From: Microstegium vimineum
Lineage: Eukaryota; Streptophyta; Magnoliopsida; Poales; Poaceae
Reading direction: 5' to 3'
NCBI GenBank assembly: GCA_022036555.1
Contig: CM039121.1
Span: 46,339,847-46,403,846 of the forward strand
Length of the DNA: 64,000 nucleotides
Shown: positions 47,129 to 58,165 of the stretch, one piece after another
Layout of the letters: each line of letters begins with the position of its first letter
Position numbering within the stretch: the stretch's first letter is position 1
Program-made: the position numbers and the translations under genes
Notes under the pieces: generated by a model
The model's input: the letters and a program-made list of their open reading frames with translations, nothing else
Told to the model about the DNA's origin: nothing
The model's database searches: none

Positions 47129-50100
47129 AAAATTATCTATATATGACTTACCTTAGTGTCTTGTTGTAATGGTTAGTGATGAAGGTGGATGTATAGGAGG
47201 GCATGAGAGACCCTCGCTCTTTCTATTAGTGGTGGCTGCAGGGACGTTGGTGGAACCTCTATCAACCAGGCCTCCTCTATGATGACCTTGATCATGGAGT
47301 GCGTAGGGTAATGTTCGATGGTTATGAGAAATAGATAACTTCATCATCAGATGCGTAATCCACCAAAACAATATGCTCCATAGAGATGACAGGCTATAGC
47401 ACCATTATTGGTTTTTGTCATCTTAACACCAAAGGCCCCTAATAAGGGCACCTCAATGTCCTGCTTTGGCTTTGTGGGTGTCTTTTGGTGAATCTATGTT
47501 CTAATCTTTGATTTCATCATCTTGTCAAATACAAAGTCTGCATTAACCGACCATGTGTCCTTACATAATAAAAGAGTCGGATGGCAGGCATGCAAGCCGC
47601 CACAAGAGAAGCGAGAGGATCGACAATGTTGGCCAAGAGCGGTACATCGAGAATATAAGTATGCTCTATACTTGTTGTGGTTGTGCACACTCCAAATGTA
47701 TGGCTATATGTGCTACTAGCCATAGCTTGATGGTAGAAGCCTCCTCCCTGAGGAGGCATATCACTCTTCTTCAAGCGAATTGAAAAAGTATTTGAGGTTT
47801 GTTCGCAAAGACCCTTACCATAAATGCAAGCATCGATTAGAGGTTCAGAGTCGTTGACGAATCATTTTTTTCTGCTAGTAGTCCTATATGATTATTGTTA
47901 TATATTGGAGGAGCATAAGATCAGAATATATGTTAATGGCGATAGATCATGCTAGCTATATACTTATATGGCATATGTATCCACCAGATATGACTGATCT
48001 ATTGATTTTGACATGCAAAGTAGTATCATTGAGTTGATTACATTGACCACCAGCTAGCTGATATAAAGAGAATATCATGCATGTGTGACGCAAGGAAATA
48101 ATAAAGCAAATGGAGAGAGCTACGAAAGTGATGATGATGGAGGAAATAGATATGATCCTTATTGTCTTTGGATTTGTCTACACTTGGTCGCCCATGTGCT
48201 CTATCTATCTATCTATCTATCTATCTAACATATAGATGGCCGGTCCATCAGAAATGGAATTATATATTAAACACACGTACGTCTGGATGCATGTGGATCA
48301 ACAATGGATGGATGGAACGAAATGCGTGTACAGCGAGCAAATGTAATCCATCCACCGCGCATCTCGCTCACCTGTGGATGGATGGATGGATGGATGGATG
48401 ATAAAGAGAAATAAATAAAGCTGTTTGCATTGTTTGCGTGATAGATATAGCATTAGATGCTTAGTGCTTTTCGTTTCTTTCTTTTTTTTTCAATTCAAAT
48501 CAAAACCATGCAAATATACATGGATTGACGTACGGGCCTTGCATTGTTAGTTTTTCTATTTCTGCCGGCCGGCAGCTTCCTCCTTACTATATACCCATGC
48601 ATATGCTTTTTCCATTTGCTATGTTGCATTGTTGGCATATTTAGAAAAAGAAGGAACGCAAAAGTTTTCAGGTCGGACATGGTATTGATGTCGGTAATGT
48701 TAGCAGCGTACAAAACCGTAGCTTACCTCTGGGTGATTAATAGCTGAAACTTAAACTTGGTGTTTAGTTCTAGCATATGCAATGTAACGCCATATATATA
48801 TATATAAGACTGAAAAGCGTCTTTTAAAACGAACTTTGTAATCATCATAGCTGATCAAGAGCCAACCATCTATGTTAACAACCAGGTGGGGTATCCCCCC
48901 CCCCCCCCCCCCCGGCGCGCGCGCGTCGAGTTATCAAGAAATAAATATAGTCACATACAACTCTAATCATTGTCCTAATTTCAAATATTATATCAAGTTT
49001 TTAGAAAAATAAAATTAACATCTACGACACTGCTACACTGTGGCGTTGGCACGCGTGGGATCCAAAAGATTCAAACCTGGCCTGTGGGGTTAACTTTTGC
49101 ATATAGATATATGCATAAGAGCAGTTAATTTCAAGTCAACTAATAACACAACTGTTATGCAATAATTGACATATACAATTTGCATGTGCTACGCTGGAGA
49201 TTTAACTTGCTCTGGATAAATATGTGAGATCCACCACTGCATCTACAAGTTAAAATAATATATTATCAAGATTATGCTATGAAAATTTAATAAAACTCAT
49301 TTGATGTTATTGTATATTTTATAAGACTTGACCAAAGTTAGGCTTCTATTTTCTAATTCTAAAAACTGGTTTGAAAGGTAGGTTTCTATTTTCTATTTCT
49401 AAAATAATAAAATCTGGTTTAATAACTAAGAATTTATAACTAATATATTTTAAACTAGAAACATATGAAACTACTGCCAATTTTCTTTAAAATTGATATC
49501 TATTATTTGCTAATCTATGTGGTGTTATGTAGATTATACCCATTTTGAAATAAATAATATGCACGATTATGAGAAATTAAATAACAGAAATAAAAATAAA
49601 TAAGTTTGAAATGAATTATAAATAGATAAAAAAACTAGATAGATAACTTTTTTAGAAATAAATTGGCACTAGTTTCACATTTTTTATACTTTATAAATTA
49701 TACTAGTTATATATGATTTTTAGACTAAACCAAGAGAGGATGGCATCTGTCCAATTTTGACAGTTGGAGGATGTCTTATACCTAATAATTTCATAGTTCA
49801 TGGGTTTTAAAACCACCACTGATGTGCAAGGTAGAGGTAAAAAAATGGATTTTACCTAATAAATTCTGTGTATTATTTTAGAGTGCTCGGCAAAGATTAT
49901 GCTTAGTAGCATTAAAAGTACATGAAAAAAAATGGTTTCCTTATTTTAAAGGAAAATTATGAAGCTTAGCCTTTCCAAATTAAAGCATCCTTCATTTGGC
50001 CTATTTTATTTGAGCATAAAGTAGATGCATACATGCACAATAGTTAATATATATTCTACCGTTATTCTTTTGCCAGATAGGTTCTTCCGGTTGAATGGTG

Positions 50101-50268
50101 TAGAAAAATATCCCTGGGCCCAGCTGCAAGCATACATATATAATTATCTTACTGAAGGTATCATTCTTGAGTGCACATAAAGCAAACAAGCTAGCTCTAG
50201 CCATAGGTCTCCCTGCACAGGATTGCTTGCTTGCTGGAGTTGGAGGCCATGGTCACTGGACGTACATG
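47129..50268. other. Intergenic, no gene recognised
   Basis: It holds CTAT repeats (about 48,203-48,228), GGAT repeats (about 48,370-48,402), a poly-C run at 48,895-48,913 followed by GCGC repeats, and long AT-rich stretches. Open frames are under 90 codons with no family signature. Confidence 0.4.
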
Positions 50269-50277
50269 TATAAATAG
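50269..50277 (+). promoter_or_regulatory. TATA box of the first WAT1-like gene
   Basis: TATAAATAG, a canonical plant TATA box, lies 192 bp before the ATG. It would give a 5' leader of about 160 bp. No other strong TATA candidate lies between it and the start codon. Confidence 0.65.
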
Positions 50278-50460
50278 CTAGCCCCGGCCCCTTAGTGAAT
50301 AATGCAATGTGTGGATGTGTGTAAGGCAAACAGACGATCATTGGAGGCAGAGCTAACAGCATAGAGCTAGCTAGATTCTATTGTGTAGTGCTGCAGCTGC
50401 TGGATCAGATACCATCACATCACTCAAATCTCATATATCCTTTTTAGAGATCGATCGTCG

Positions 50461-52286
50461 ATGGGCCGTTATGCTTGGGGTGGTGACTGGAAGCCTACGG
50501 CAACGATGCTGTCCGTTGTTGTGGTGTTTGCAGTGCTCAACACACTGACAAAGATGGCGTTCAACCAAGGGATGCACACCACTGTCCTCATCACACTTCG
50601 TCAGCTCACCGCCTTCCTCTTCCTCGCCCCAATCGCCTACTACCGGAGAGGTATGTACGTCTATGCTATATATTGCTGTCTAGCTAGCTGCGTGCTATGA
50701 TATAACACGTAACTACGTACTATACACACACAACAATCTCTCAGGATCTCTTTGCTTGTGACAGTACTACGTACGTATGTTTGTGAGTGACAGCTCGATC
50801 AACAAGTACTGTCTTTCAGGTGTCTGCCTGTACATGTACATGTGTGGAAGTTAGAAATGGCATTTAATTTCATAGAAAATTTAGTAAAGGTTAATTTTAG
50901 ATGATGATTATGATATACATGCATGCATATCATGCTGATTTACCATCCATCCATGCATGCATAATATGTGTAGGAAGACGAGGCCTAAGATGACACTTGA
51001 GATCTTTGTGTATCTCTTCTTCAGTGCAGTGCTTGGGTAAGTATATATATATATATATAGTCTGCTGTGATCTCTCATCACTCGATCTTCAGTAGTGTGT
51101 TCAGATGCAATTTTTTACTTGTGCTAATATTATGTATGTAACTTTGTATATGTAGCGCCTCACTCACCCAGTGGCTGTTCTTCGTGGGACTACGATACAC
51201 TACAGCAACATTTGCTTGTGCCTTCATCAACATGACTCCCATGTTCACTTTCGTTGTGGCAATTCCTTTTGGGTACGTAATTAATTACTGTATATTCTAC
51301 CGGTATAGCTAGGATGCTGTATGTGTAACTGCATGCTATATATACATTACTACTATATATATTTTTTGAAGAGAATACTACTATATATATACATATAGGA
51401 TGGAGAAAGTGCAGCTCAAGACTGGAGCCGGCATAGCGAAGGTGATTGGCACAACAGTAGGGTTCACACAGGAGCGATCCTGCTTGCACTCTACCAAGGT
51501 CCATCACTGACCAGATCACCCTCACCTACTGCGGCTGCACCAGGCCATGCTGGCGGCGGCGCAGCACATCATCAATGGGCGATTGGGTCTGTGGCCCTAC
51601 TTGGAGGCGCAGCATGTTGGGGTTTTTGGTTCATCCTCCAGTCAAGACTGGGGAAGAAGTACCCGGCGCTCTACTCTGGGAATGCCCTCATGTTCTTGCT
51701 CAGCTTCCTTCAGATGGCTGCTGTGGGGATAATGGCCACAGAAAGAGACCTCTCAGTGTGGATCGTCAGAACCAAGCTTCAGGTCATCACTGTGCTCTTT
51801 GTGGGGATAATGGGGTCTGGAGTCGGTTTCTTGGCCATGTCTTGGTGCATCGAGCAAAGAGGTTCTGTCTTCACCACTGCATTCACACCTCTCATACAGC
51901 TCATAGCAGGTGCTATCAACGTTGTCGCTCTCCATGAACAGCTCCATGTTGGAAGGTACACATATAGTACTCCTCCTATACATATGCAAATTAATTATTA
52001 TTCCAATTAATTCAACTGATGCTTAGTAAAAAAATACAATTAATATTGATTATTAATTATTATCATGTGCTTTAATTAATTAATTATTCAATTCTCCATG
52101 TATGCATCCAGCGCCCTGGGCTCTGCTCTTGTAATTGCTGGGTTATACTTTGTCCTGTGGGCAAAGACCAAAGAGGCATCAGAATCAGATGCTGCTCCTC
52201 CATCCAGCAATATTATTAATGCACTAGCAGACGGCGGCGAAGAGAAACCAAAGCAAGCGACGCAGCAGCAAAGAGAGGATGTATGA
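50461..52286 (+). CDS. WAT1-related (EamA/nodulin MtN21-type) transporter, frame disrupted
   Basis: Exons are 50461-50650, 50974-51036, 51156-51272, 51399-51955 and 52112-52286. The product is a polytopic membrane protein of the plant drug/metabolite transporter superfamily, in which ten helices form two EamA repeats. Exon 1 has a hydrophobic helix (TMLSVVVVFAVLNTL) and the family-type RQLTAFLFLAPIAYYRR. Exon 3 has LTQWLFFVGLRYTTATFACA and FINMTPMFTFV. Exon 4 has LGKKYPALYSGNALMF and FTTAFTPLIQLI; exon 5 has SALVIAGLYFVLWAK. Two breaks appear. The exon 1-2 junction is one base short of the KTRPKMTLEIF frame. Exon 4 has two extra bases after GTTVGFT (near 51,470), where the family frame would read GAILLALYQGP. 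These do not compensate, so this is a recent pseudogene or contains sequence errors. Confidence 0.75.
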
Positions 52287-53110
52287 TGATAAGCAATCAT
52301 CATGCATAATAAGAGAAAAAGAAGAAATTAATTAAAGAGGGGGGGGGGGGGATCGATGGTGGTCTGATGAGTCTGTAAGTGTGGACGATGGAAGATCTAG
52401 CTAGTCTAGAAGAAAAGGCAAAAAAAATCAGTTTTTTATTCTCTAATCTAATCTAAAAGAGAGACAAGTAGTGTAGAGGTTTTGTGTGTGCTGCAGAAAC
52501 TGTAAACCGCTGTGTGCGCGCAGTCATGTCATCAGATCCACCCACCACCTGTGTCGATCTACACATGCATGTAAAGAATGACTCCCGGCCAATGCAACTG
52601 TGCAATCGCTAGCTGCGGGCAAATTAAACAAGCTCGTTATTACTGTGACGATCATGGATTTTTTTCTCTGAAATACTACATTTCTAGTAGTCTAAATCTT
52701 ATACGGAGGTTGTACGTCGCATGTTTGGTCATCTCCATCCTTTCCGTTCCTCCTCTAGTTCATATCAGAAACGTCATTGACATATGTTTGGTCACCTCCA
52801 TCCTTTCCTTTCCGTTTACTGCAAAGAAGTCATTGGCTGAAATAATTTCCCACGTTTCACTCGATCCGCCATCTCGTAATTAGACGGTGTGTACATATCA
52901 GAAACGCGTGCAAAGCCCACATGCACAAGACCTAGTAGTCTTATTATATTAATACAGTAGTATAGAGATAGTTAGGACTAGCTAGCTAGCTAGCTATTTT
53001 CCATGCATGTGCGTCATATATATACTGACGACCATGCCTTCATGGATGTGCGTCATATCTCTCCAACAAACTAATTAAACTAATTTGGCTCCACAATTAA
53101 TAACATCCAT
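52287..53110. other. 3' flank of the first WAT1-like gene, intergenic
   Basis: It starts with the 3' UTR and a poly-G run near 52,341-52,352. A 42-bp GTTTGGTCA(T/C)CTCCATCCTTTCC segment occurs twice at about 52,723 and 52,785. No further gene was recognised. Confidence 0.45.
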
Positions 53111-53905
53111 CACTATCACAATCCTGAATTGCCTTGAGTGACAAAAACCGCAAAGGGAATGGTCCTCGGCTACAAACCATAAATTAAATTCACTCAAGGA
53201 TAGAAGACAAAGAAAATTAGTTTTCTTAGTGGTTTTGACACTCAAGGATGATTTTCTTGGAGGCTGGCTGTCAAGGAAACTAACACCCAACTTAATTTTC
53301 CACTAGGACAAGAAAATATTATAGCCGCCAAATAAATTAATTTAGGGCAAATAACCTTCAAAGAAATATTTCCAACCGTCAAGGAAAATAGTTTCCTTGA
53401 GGGTGAGCAAGCCTCCAAGGAAATATAGAGCAAGAGAAAAAAAACATAAATCGGCAAAATCAACCTAATGAACTTTAGGTTGGAGCACACTTACCACTAC
53501 ACCGCAAAGTTTCTAAGGTAATCTCCATCTAAGATCATTTGAATATTTGAAATAATAAATAAATTTTGAAGCTCTAAGAATTTCCTTGGGGGTTCCAAGT
53601 TAGAGCCAAGGAAATATGACTTACCTTGGATGTTTTAAATAACAATCAAGGAAATATGAATTATCTTGGCGTTTTCAGATAGCACGCAAGAAAATGGCCT
53701 TGACGGTTAACACTTAGGTAACATGGAGTTACCTTGGCGGTTTGGATTATTAGCACTCAAGAAAGTAGGCAATTACCTTAGCGGTTTGGTTTCGCACTCA
53801 GGAATATCAATTTCCTTGGAGTTATACATCCGCAACAAAGGAAACTACACTTTCTTGGCGATCTAGAATTATTGGACCTCAAAGTAATTCCGAATTCTAG
53901 TAGTG
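53111..53905. mobile_element. Non-autonomous CACTA element with CAT target duplication
   Basis: The left end CACTATCACAATCCTGAATT and the inverted right end CACTACTAGAATTCGGAATT agree over a terminal inverted repeat of about 28 bp. CAT lies immediately outside both ends (53,108-53,110 and 53,906-53,908). The interior repeats CAAGGAAA / TTTCCTTGG and TTACCTTGGCGGTTT in both orientations, the subterminal pattern of CACTA elements. It is 795 bp with no transposase frame. Confidence 0.8.
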
Positions 53906-54033
53906 CATGCACATGCATATGGTCAACACCACCACATATATAGCATCCATTCATTTCTTCTTCGCCTTACTAGCCTTTTCTTTCAACATGTTCCTTCCAT
54001 CCATTTTAGCTATATATATATCATGCTCGTTGA

Positions 54034-54300
54034 CACTAGTACAGAAAACATTTTTAGAGGCGGTGGTAGAGGCATTTATACAGGCGGCCAAGCCCACCGC
54101 CTGTACTAGGGGTTAGTACTAATCGGCCCACAGTACAGGCGGCGGGCTGTGAGCCGCCTGTGAAAAAGGGGTTTTCACAGGCGGCTCACTTTGTCAGCCG
54201 CCTGTGTAAATAGTTATTTACACAGACGGCTCACTTTGTCAGCCGCCTGTGAAGATCCATTTTTCACAGGCGGCTCACTCTGTGTGCCGCCTGTGTAATT
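54034..54300. mobile_element. End of a CACTA element of the inner-element family
   Basis: It starts CACTAGTACAGAAAACATTT and continues with CAGGCGG/CCGCCTG repeats in the order seen at the right end of the 42,590-46,961 element. No partner terminus with a matching TGA flank was seen within the next 3 kb, so it is truncated or its other end is too diverged. The 144-codon frame at 54,249-54,683 overlaps it and has no family signature. Confidence 0.75.
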
Positions 54301-55720
54301 ATTTTTTTTATTTTAAATTTCAATATTTGCCTCCACACTGTACTATATTTGTCACACATATATATATATATAATTGCATCATACATACAACACATATAAA
54401 TATTACAGATGTGTCCACACGAAATCAAACATCAAGCATAAAATTACATATAATACACGTCATTTCAAGTTATGAGTTCAACCATTTAGTGTTTACATGT
54501 CATTTCGCACTCATGATCTCTTTCCTGGCCTTTCTTTCAATATGCATGTGGCAAATGGATATGATTACCTCGAGCCATAAAGAGGTTGATTTCATATCAG
54601 TTCCAACGACTTCACACCAGCTTCTTGCGTTTCCCAAGAATCGCAGCCGATGCAAAGGGGTTATTACTAATAAACATCAGTAACGCAGTAAGTTTCCTCA
54701 AATTGTTCAGTTATTTATACCCTTATTATATATTTGTTGATGATTAGATCCTGCCCTTTATTTTTCTTGACCTATTTTCTGCCAAATTCTTATACATATT
54801 GCTTGCCTCGATCTGCATGGTAAAATTGAGAGGGTAGGAACTGGCCGGGGGGCGACAAAGCAAAGATTCTGAATGGTGAAATGTGGGGATCTGAACCTGC
54901 CTATATATTATATGCCAACATCATATCGACATTCACATACTGATGGATACACAGTATATTTTATTCACAGTTCAGTGATTATATATCAAGGGTTTATTAC
55001 ATAATTTTATTAAATAATAGTTATAGCGAGATTACATATAGTCTTCTTATTTATAGTAAGGAATGAAAACTTTTCTTTTTATAGCTAAGAAAAAATTGCA
55101 GTGTTTAACGGATCTAAAGTGTCAATAGAGATAATGCAATTGGCGATATTGTATGGTAGATCGACCCTAAGTAGTAGGGGACGACCTATATCGCACTATT
55201 TATATAGAATTAACCATACTCAATATGCGTCCATGTTAATAGTAGTATTCTATTCTATATTCAATTCATGATCATGGACATAGAGAGACAGGGAGTATAA
55301 TAAGTAATCACTATTGTCCCGGCTCGTTTATTAACAATGGCGTGCTTTCAATAGATAACTAGCGAGTGGGATAAGCATTATTAGTAAATTTTGAAGAAAT
55401 GCAGTAGGGGATCGGATATGCGCGTTCACTCGTAGGCAAGTTCTTCCAACGTCATTTGTGTACTACCAGCTAAGTGATGTTATATATATATATATTATAA
55501 TATGTTGTGTGTTGCATGCATCCATGATTGAACGCGCAAACTAGTGTAGTATAACGTGCTTAAATATTAATATATATATTCTTGTATATGTGTTCTTGAC
55601 CGTACGTGTACTTCACCTAATCTTTGAAGAAACTGCTATATAGTTTGTGAAGAAACTTTATAGTTTGTTGTGTGCTTGAGTGCTTGGTCCCTATTGACTA
55701 GTAGATAATTGTAACAAGTA

Positions 55721-55822
55721 CTCCCTCCGTCCAAAAAAAAAAACACAATTCTAGCTATAAATCTGGACAAACGCATGTCCAGGTTCATAGCTAGAATTAC
55801 GTTTTTTTTAGGACGGAGGGAA
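55721..55822. mobile_element. Stowaway-type MITE
   Basis: CTCCCTCCGTCCAAAAAAAA on the left and TTTTTAGGACGGAGGGA on the right are inverted, with an internal ATTCTAGCTATAAATCTGG hairpin arm. The ends and arm match the copy at 5.9 kb in this window. Confidence 0.75.
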
Positions 55823-55838
55823 TATGTTGCTATATACT

Positions 55839-55938
55839 ACTCCTTTCGTCCCAAAAAAACGCAATTCTAGCTTTGAATCTGAACACAACGTGTGTCCAGA
55901 TTCAAAGCTACAATTATGTTTTTTTGAGCGGAGAGAGT
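55839..55938. mobile_element. Stowaway-type MITE
   Basis: Only 16 bp from the preceding copy and in the same class: ACTCCTTTCGTCCCAAAAAA-type left end, TTTTTTGAGCGGAGAGAGT right end, hairpin arm ATTCTAGCTTTGAATCTG. The arms are more diverged from the other copies than those are from each other. Confidence 0.7.
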
Positions 55939-57298
55939 ATACAATACAATAATCTCGCGGTTAGTGAGTGACTCCTTTCTTTTGACATTTTGCATAATAA
56001 TTAAGTTATCCACCCAAACCAAACTCTTCGGGCATGCCTGGCCGGCTGGCTGATTGATTGATAGGTAGACGAAAGAGAGTGTTGACATCGGAGGTGGTCC
56101 GAAACACATACAAGTAGGATATCACTCTTTCATGGTGAAGAATGTAGATATTCACAAGTAAACCAGCGAAGGATAATCAACGTACATGCTTGTGTGATGA
56201 AGAACCGGCTAGTTTTTAGGCAAACTAGCAAAGAAACCGTTGAAGCTCTCGTCTGAGAGGGACCCCGAAAGGATAAGGACATCGCCGTAGCCCGTAGGTC
56301 GATCGACAAGCCTATGGCGCCATCCTTGGTCGTCAGATCAAGGGATGAAACATCATGGGGTTAGAAAAAGAGGGTAAAAAGGTTGGAGTAGATTGATTTT
56401 GTGGATTGGATAGATGGGATCTTAATCAACTATGATCGATCCTCATATATAGAGAGGGGTGGTCTTATCCTAGTAGACAAACTCTCCAACCTTATTTTTA
56501 AAGTTTCCAATAAGTTTGGAACAGTTCAGATCGGAATCTTAAAGGCCAAATTCAAATGGGTTTTTTATTAGGTTTGTCGGAAGTTCTAAACTTCCGACGT
56601 GGGGATGACCCGGGGCACTCGAGCGGGTCTTTTCAGGCTTCTCGCAAGTTCTGACGTCTATCGGAACTTTCGAGTTGGGTCAGAACCCGGGGCATAACTA
56701 TTTCACCGGGACTCCGAATTAGACGTTCCATATTATATGTTTTTTATCATCTCAACGAGAGAAACATAATAGTGAGGTTTGTTTTGTATATTGACAATTT
56801 TTTTTAAAAAAATAGACAGTTTTGGTTGTCAATAGAGAGCCATTGCAAATAAAAACAGATGGCCGAGATGGAAAGCAAATGGGGAGTTGTCCTATATATA
56901 TCTAGATGCATGAAAAGAGTAGAGATGATGAATACAATGCAGTCCATGCATGGATTGTCGGGCAATTTCGTTTGGATCGAGTATCGTAGTAGTATGTACA
57001 CATGGCCTAACTAGATTGCCATGCGCTTACGCAAGTGCAATTCAGGTACTGATGTTCTGGGTACTGTACTAGCTAGCTAGCTGTCATTGAACCAGAATTG
57101 CAATTGCATCCATGCATGATGGGTACCTAGCTAGCTAGGCAGTACGTTGAGCTGCTCTAGCTATATAGAAGTTGTATATCGACCAGGATCCCTTAGTCGG
57201 TCGCTAGCTCAGATCATCAGTCAGTACACACGTCTTCCATGTGCATGCTCTGCTAGCTATAGTGTGCTGTGCTGTGAGAATCGATCGACGAGCCATCC

Positions 57299-58111
57299 AT
57301 CATCATCATATTGTCGTCGTCTGTGCAGGGAGACGCGACGACAGATCAGATCAGGCTGCTGCTAGCTTCATACATATAGCAGGGGATCGATCGATCGGCC
57401 GAGACGGAGGCGTCGAGCTCGATCGTCGTCGGTCGACGCGATCGAGGAGGAAGGAATTGAAGATGACAGCATGCGGTGGGTCGATGGAGGCGGTGATGCT
57501 GCCGACGAGCATGGTGCTGGTGCAGGCCTTCACCATGGGCGCCCTCCTCCTGTCGAAGCTGGCGCTGAACGTGGGCATGGAGCCATTCGTCCTCCTCGCC
57601 TACCGCAACCTCATCGGCGCCATCGTCGTCGCTCCCTTCGCCTTCTACTTTGACAGGTACTATTACTAGTACGAACAGTACCTATATATACCTAGCTAGT
57701 AGCTAGTACGCACACAATTCCTTTTTTTTAATGCATTATATTATATTGCAGCATGATGTGTGCAATCGTAACTTATGAAGCCGGCCAACTCGAATGAATT
57801 AAATAAGACTTACTTTCATAATTAAAAAACAATATAACAACGAGCTGAGATATGTAATGTATATAAAGAAATTAGTTTAATTGAAGGGTATACATATACA
57901 CAAGCGGGCACACGGCAATGTTTCAAATCCAGCAAAAGTAAAGAAGCTAAGTAAGTCCATCCAAAGTGCCACTACGCTACCTAGTCAGTACGATGACCTT
58001 TCATTTTCAATCAAAGTTGGAAAAGGGAGAAAAAAAAGAAGAAGAAGAAGAAGATGCATCCAACTGCACATCCTTGTTTGTCTGTAACAGAATTCAGAGA
58101 ACACGCCACCT

Positions 58112-58118
<7 letters not shown>
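57299..58118 (+). repeat. Left arm of an ~820-bp inverted duplication
   Basis: It is matched in reverse complement by 59,582-60,403. The arm contains the 5' UTR, exon 1 and the first ~460 bp of intron 1 of the second WAT1-like gene. By eye the arms differ at only a handful of positions and in a GAA-repeat length. One difference gives Met against Arg in exon 1. The inner end is a (TA)n tract at 58,113-58,159. Confidence 0.93.

Positions 58119-58165
<47 letters not shown>

Larger units (their letters stand above)
54301..57298. other. Intergenic DNA with two Stowaway copies
   Basis: No gene was recognised. Two Stowaway-type MITEs lie at about 55,721-55,822 and 55,839-55,938. Both have TCCCTCCGTCC/TCCTTTCGTCC-like ends and a CAATTCTAGCTNTNAATCTG arm. 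The last ~200 bp are the upstream region of the second WAT1-like gene, with CTATATAGAAG near 57,160 as a weak TATA candidate. Confidence 0.5.

Noticed and set aside
47153..47783. Short frames suggesting a gene fragment downstream of the outer CACTA element
   Set aside because: No frame exceeds 90 codons and no splice-consistent model or family signature could be built.
48178..48405. CTAT and GGAT tandem repeats as a CRISPR-like array
   Set aside because: They are simple tetranucleotide microsatellites with no spacers.
54249..54683. 144-codon frame near the CACTA end at 54.0 kb
   Set aside because: It starts inside the subterminal repeats and has no recognisable domain or consistent codon pattern.
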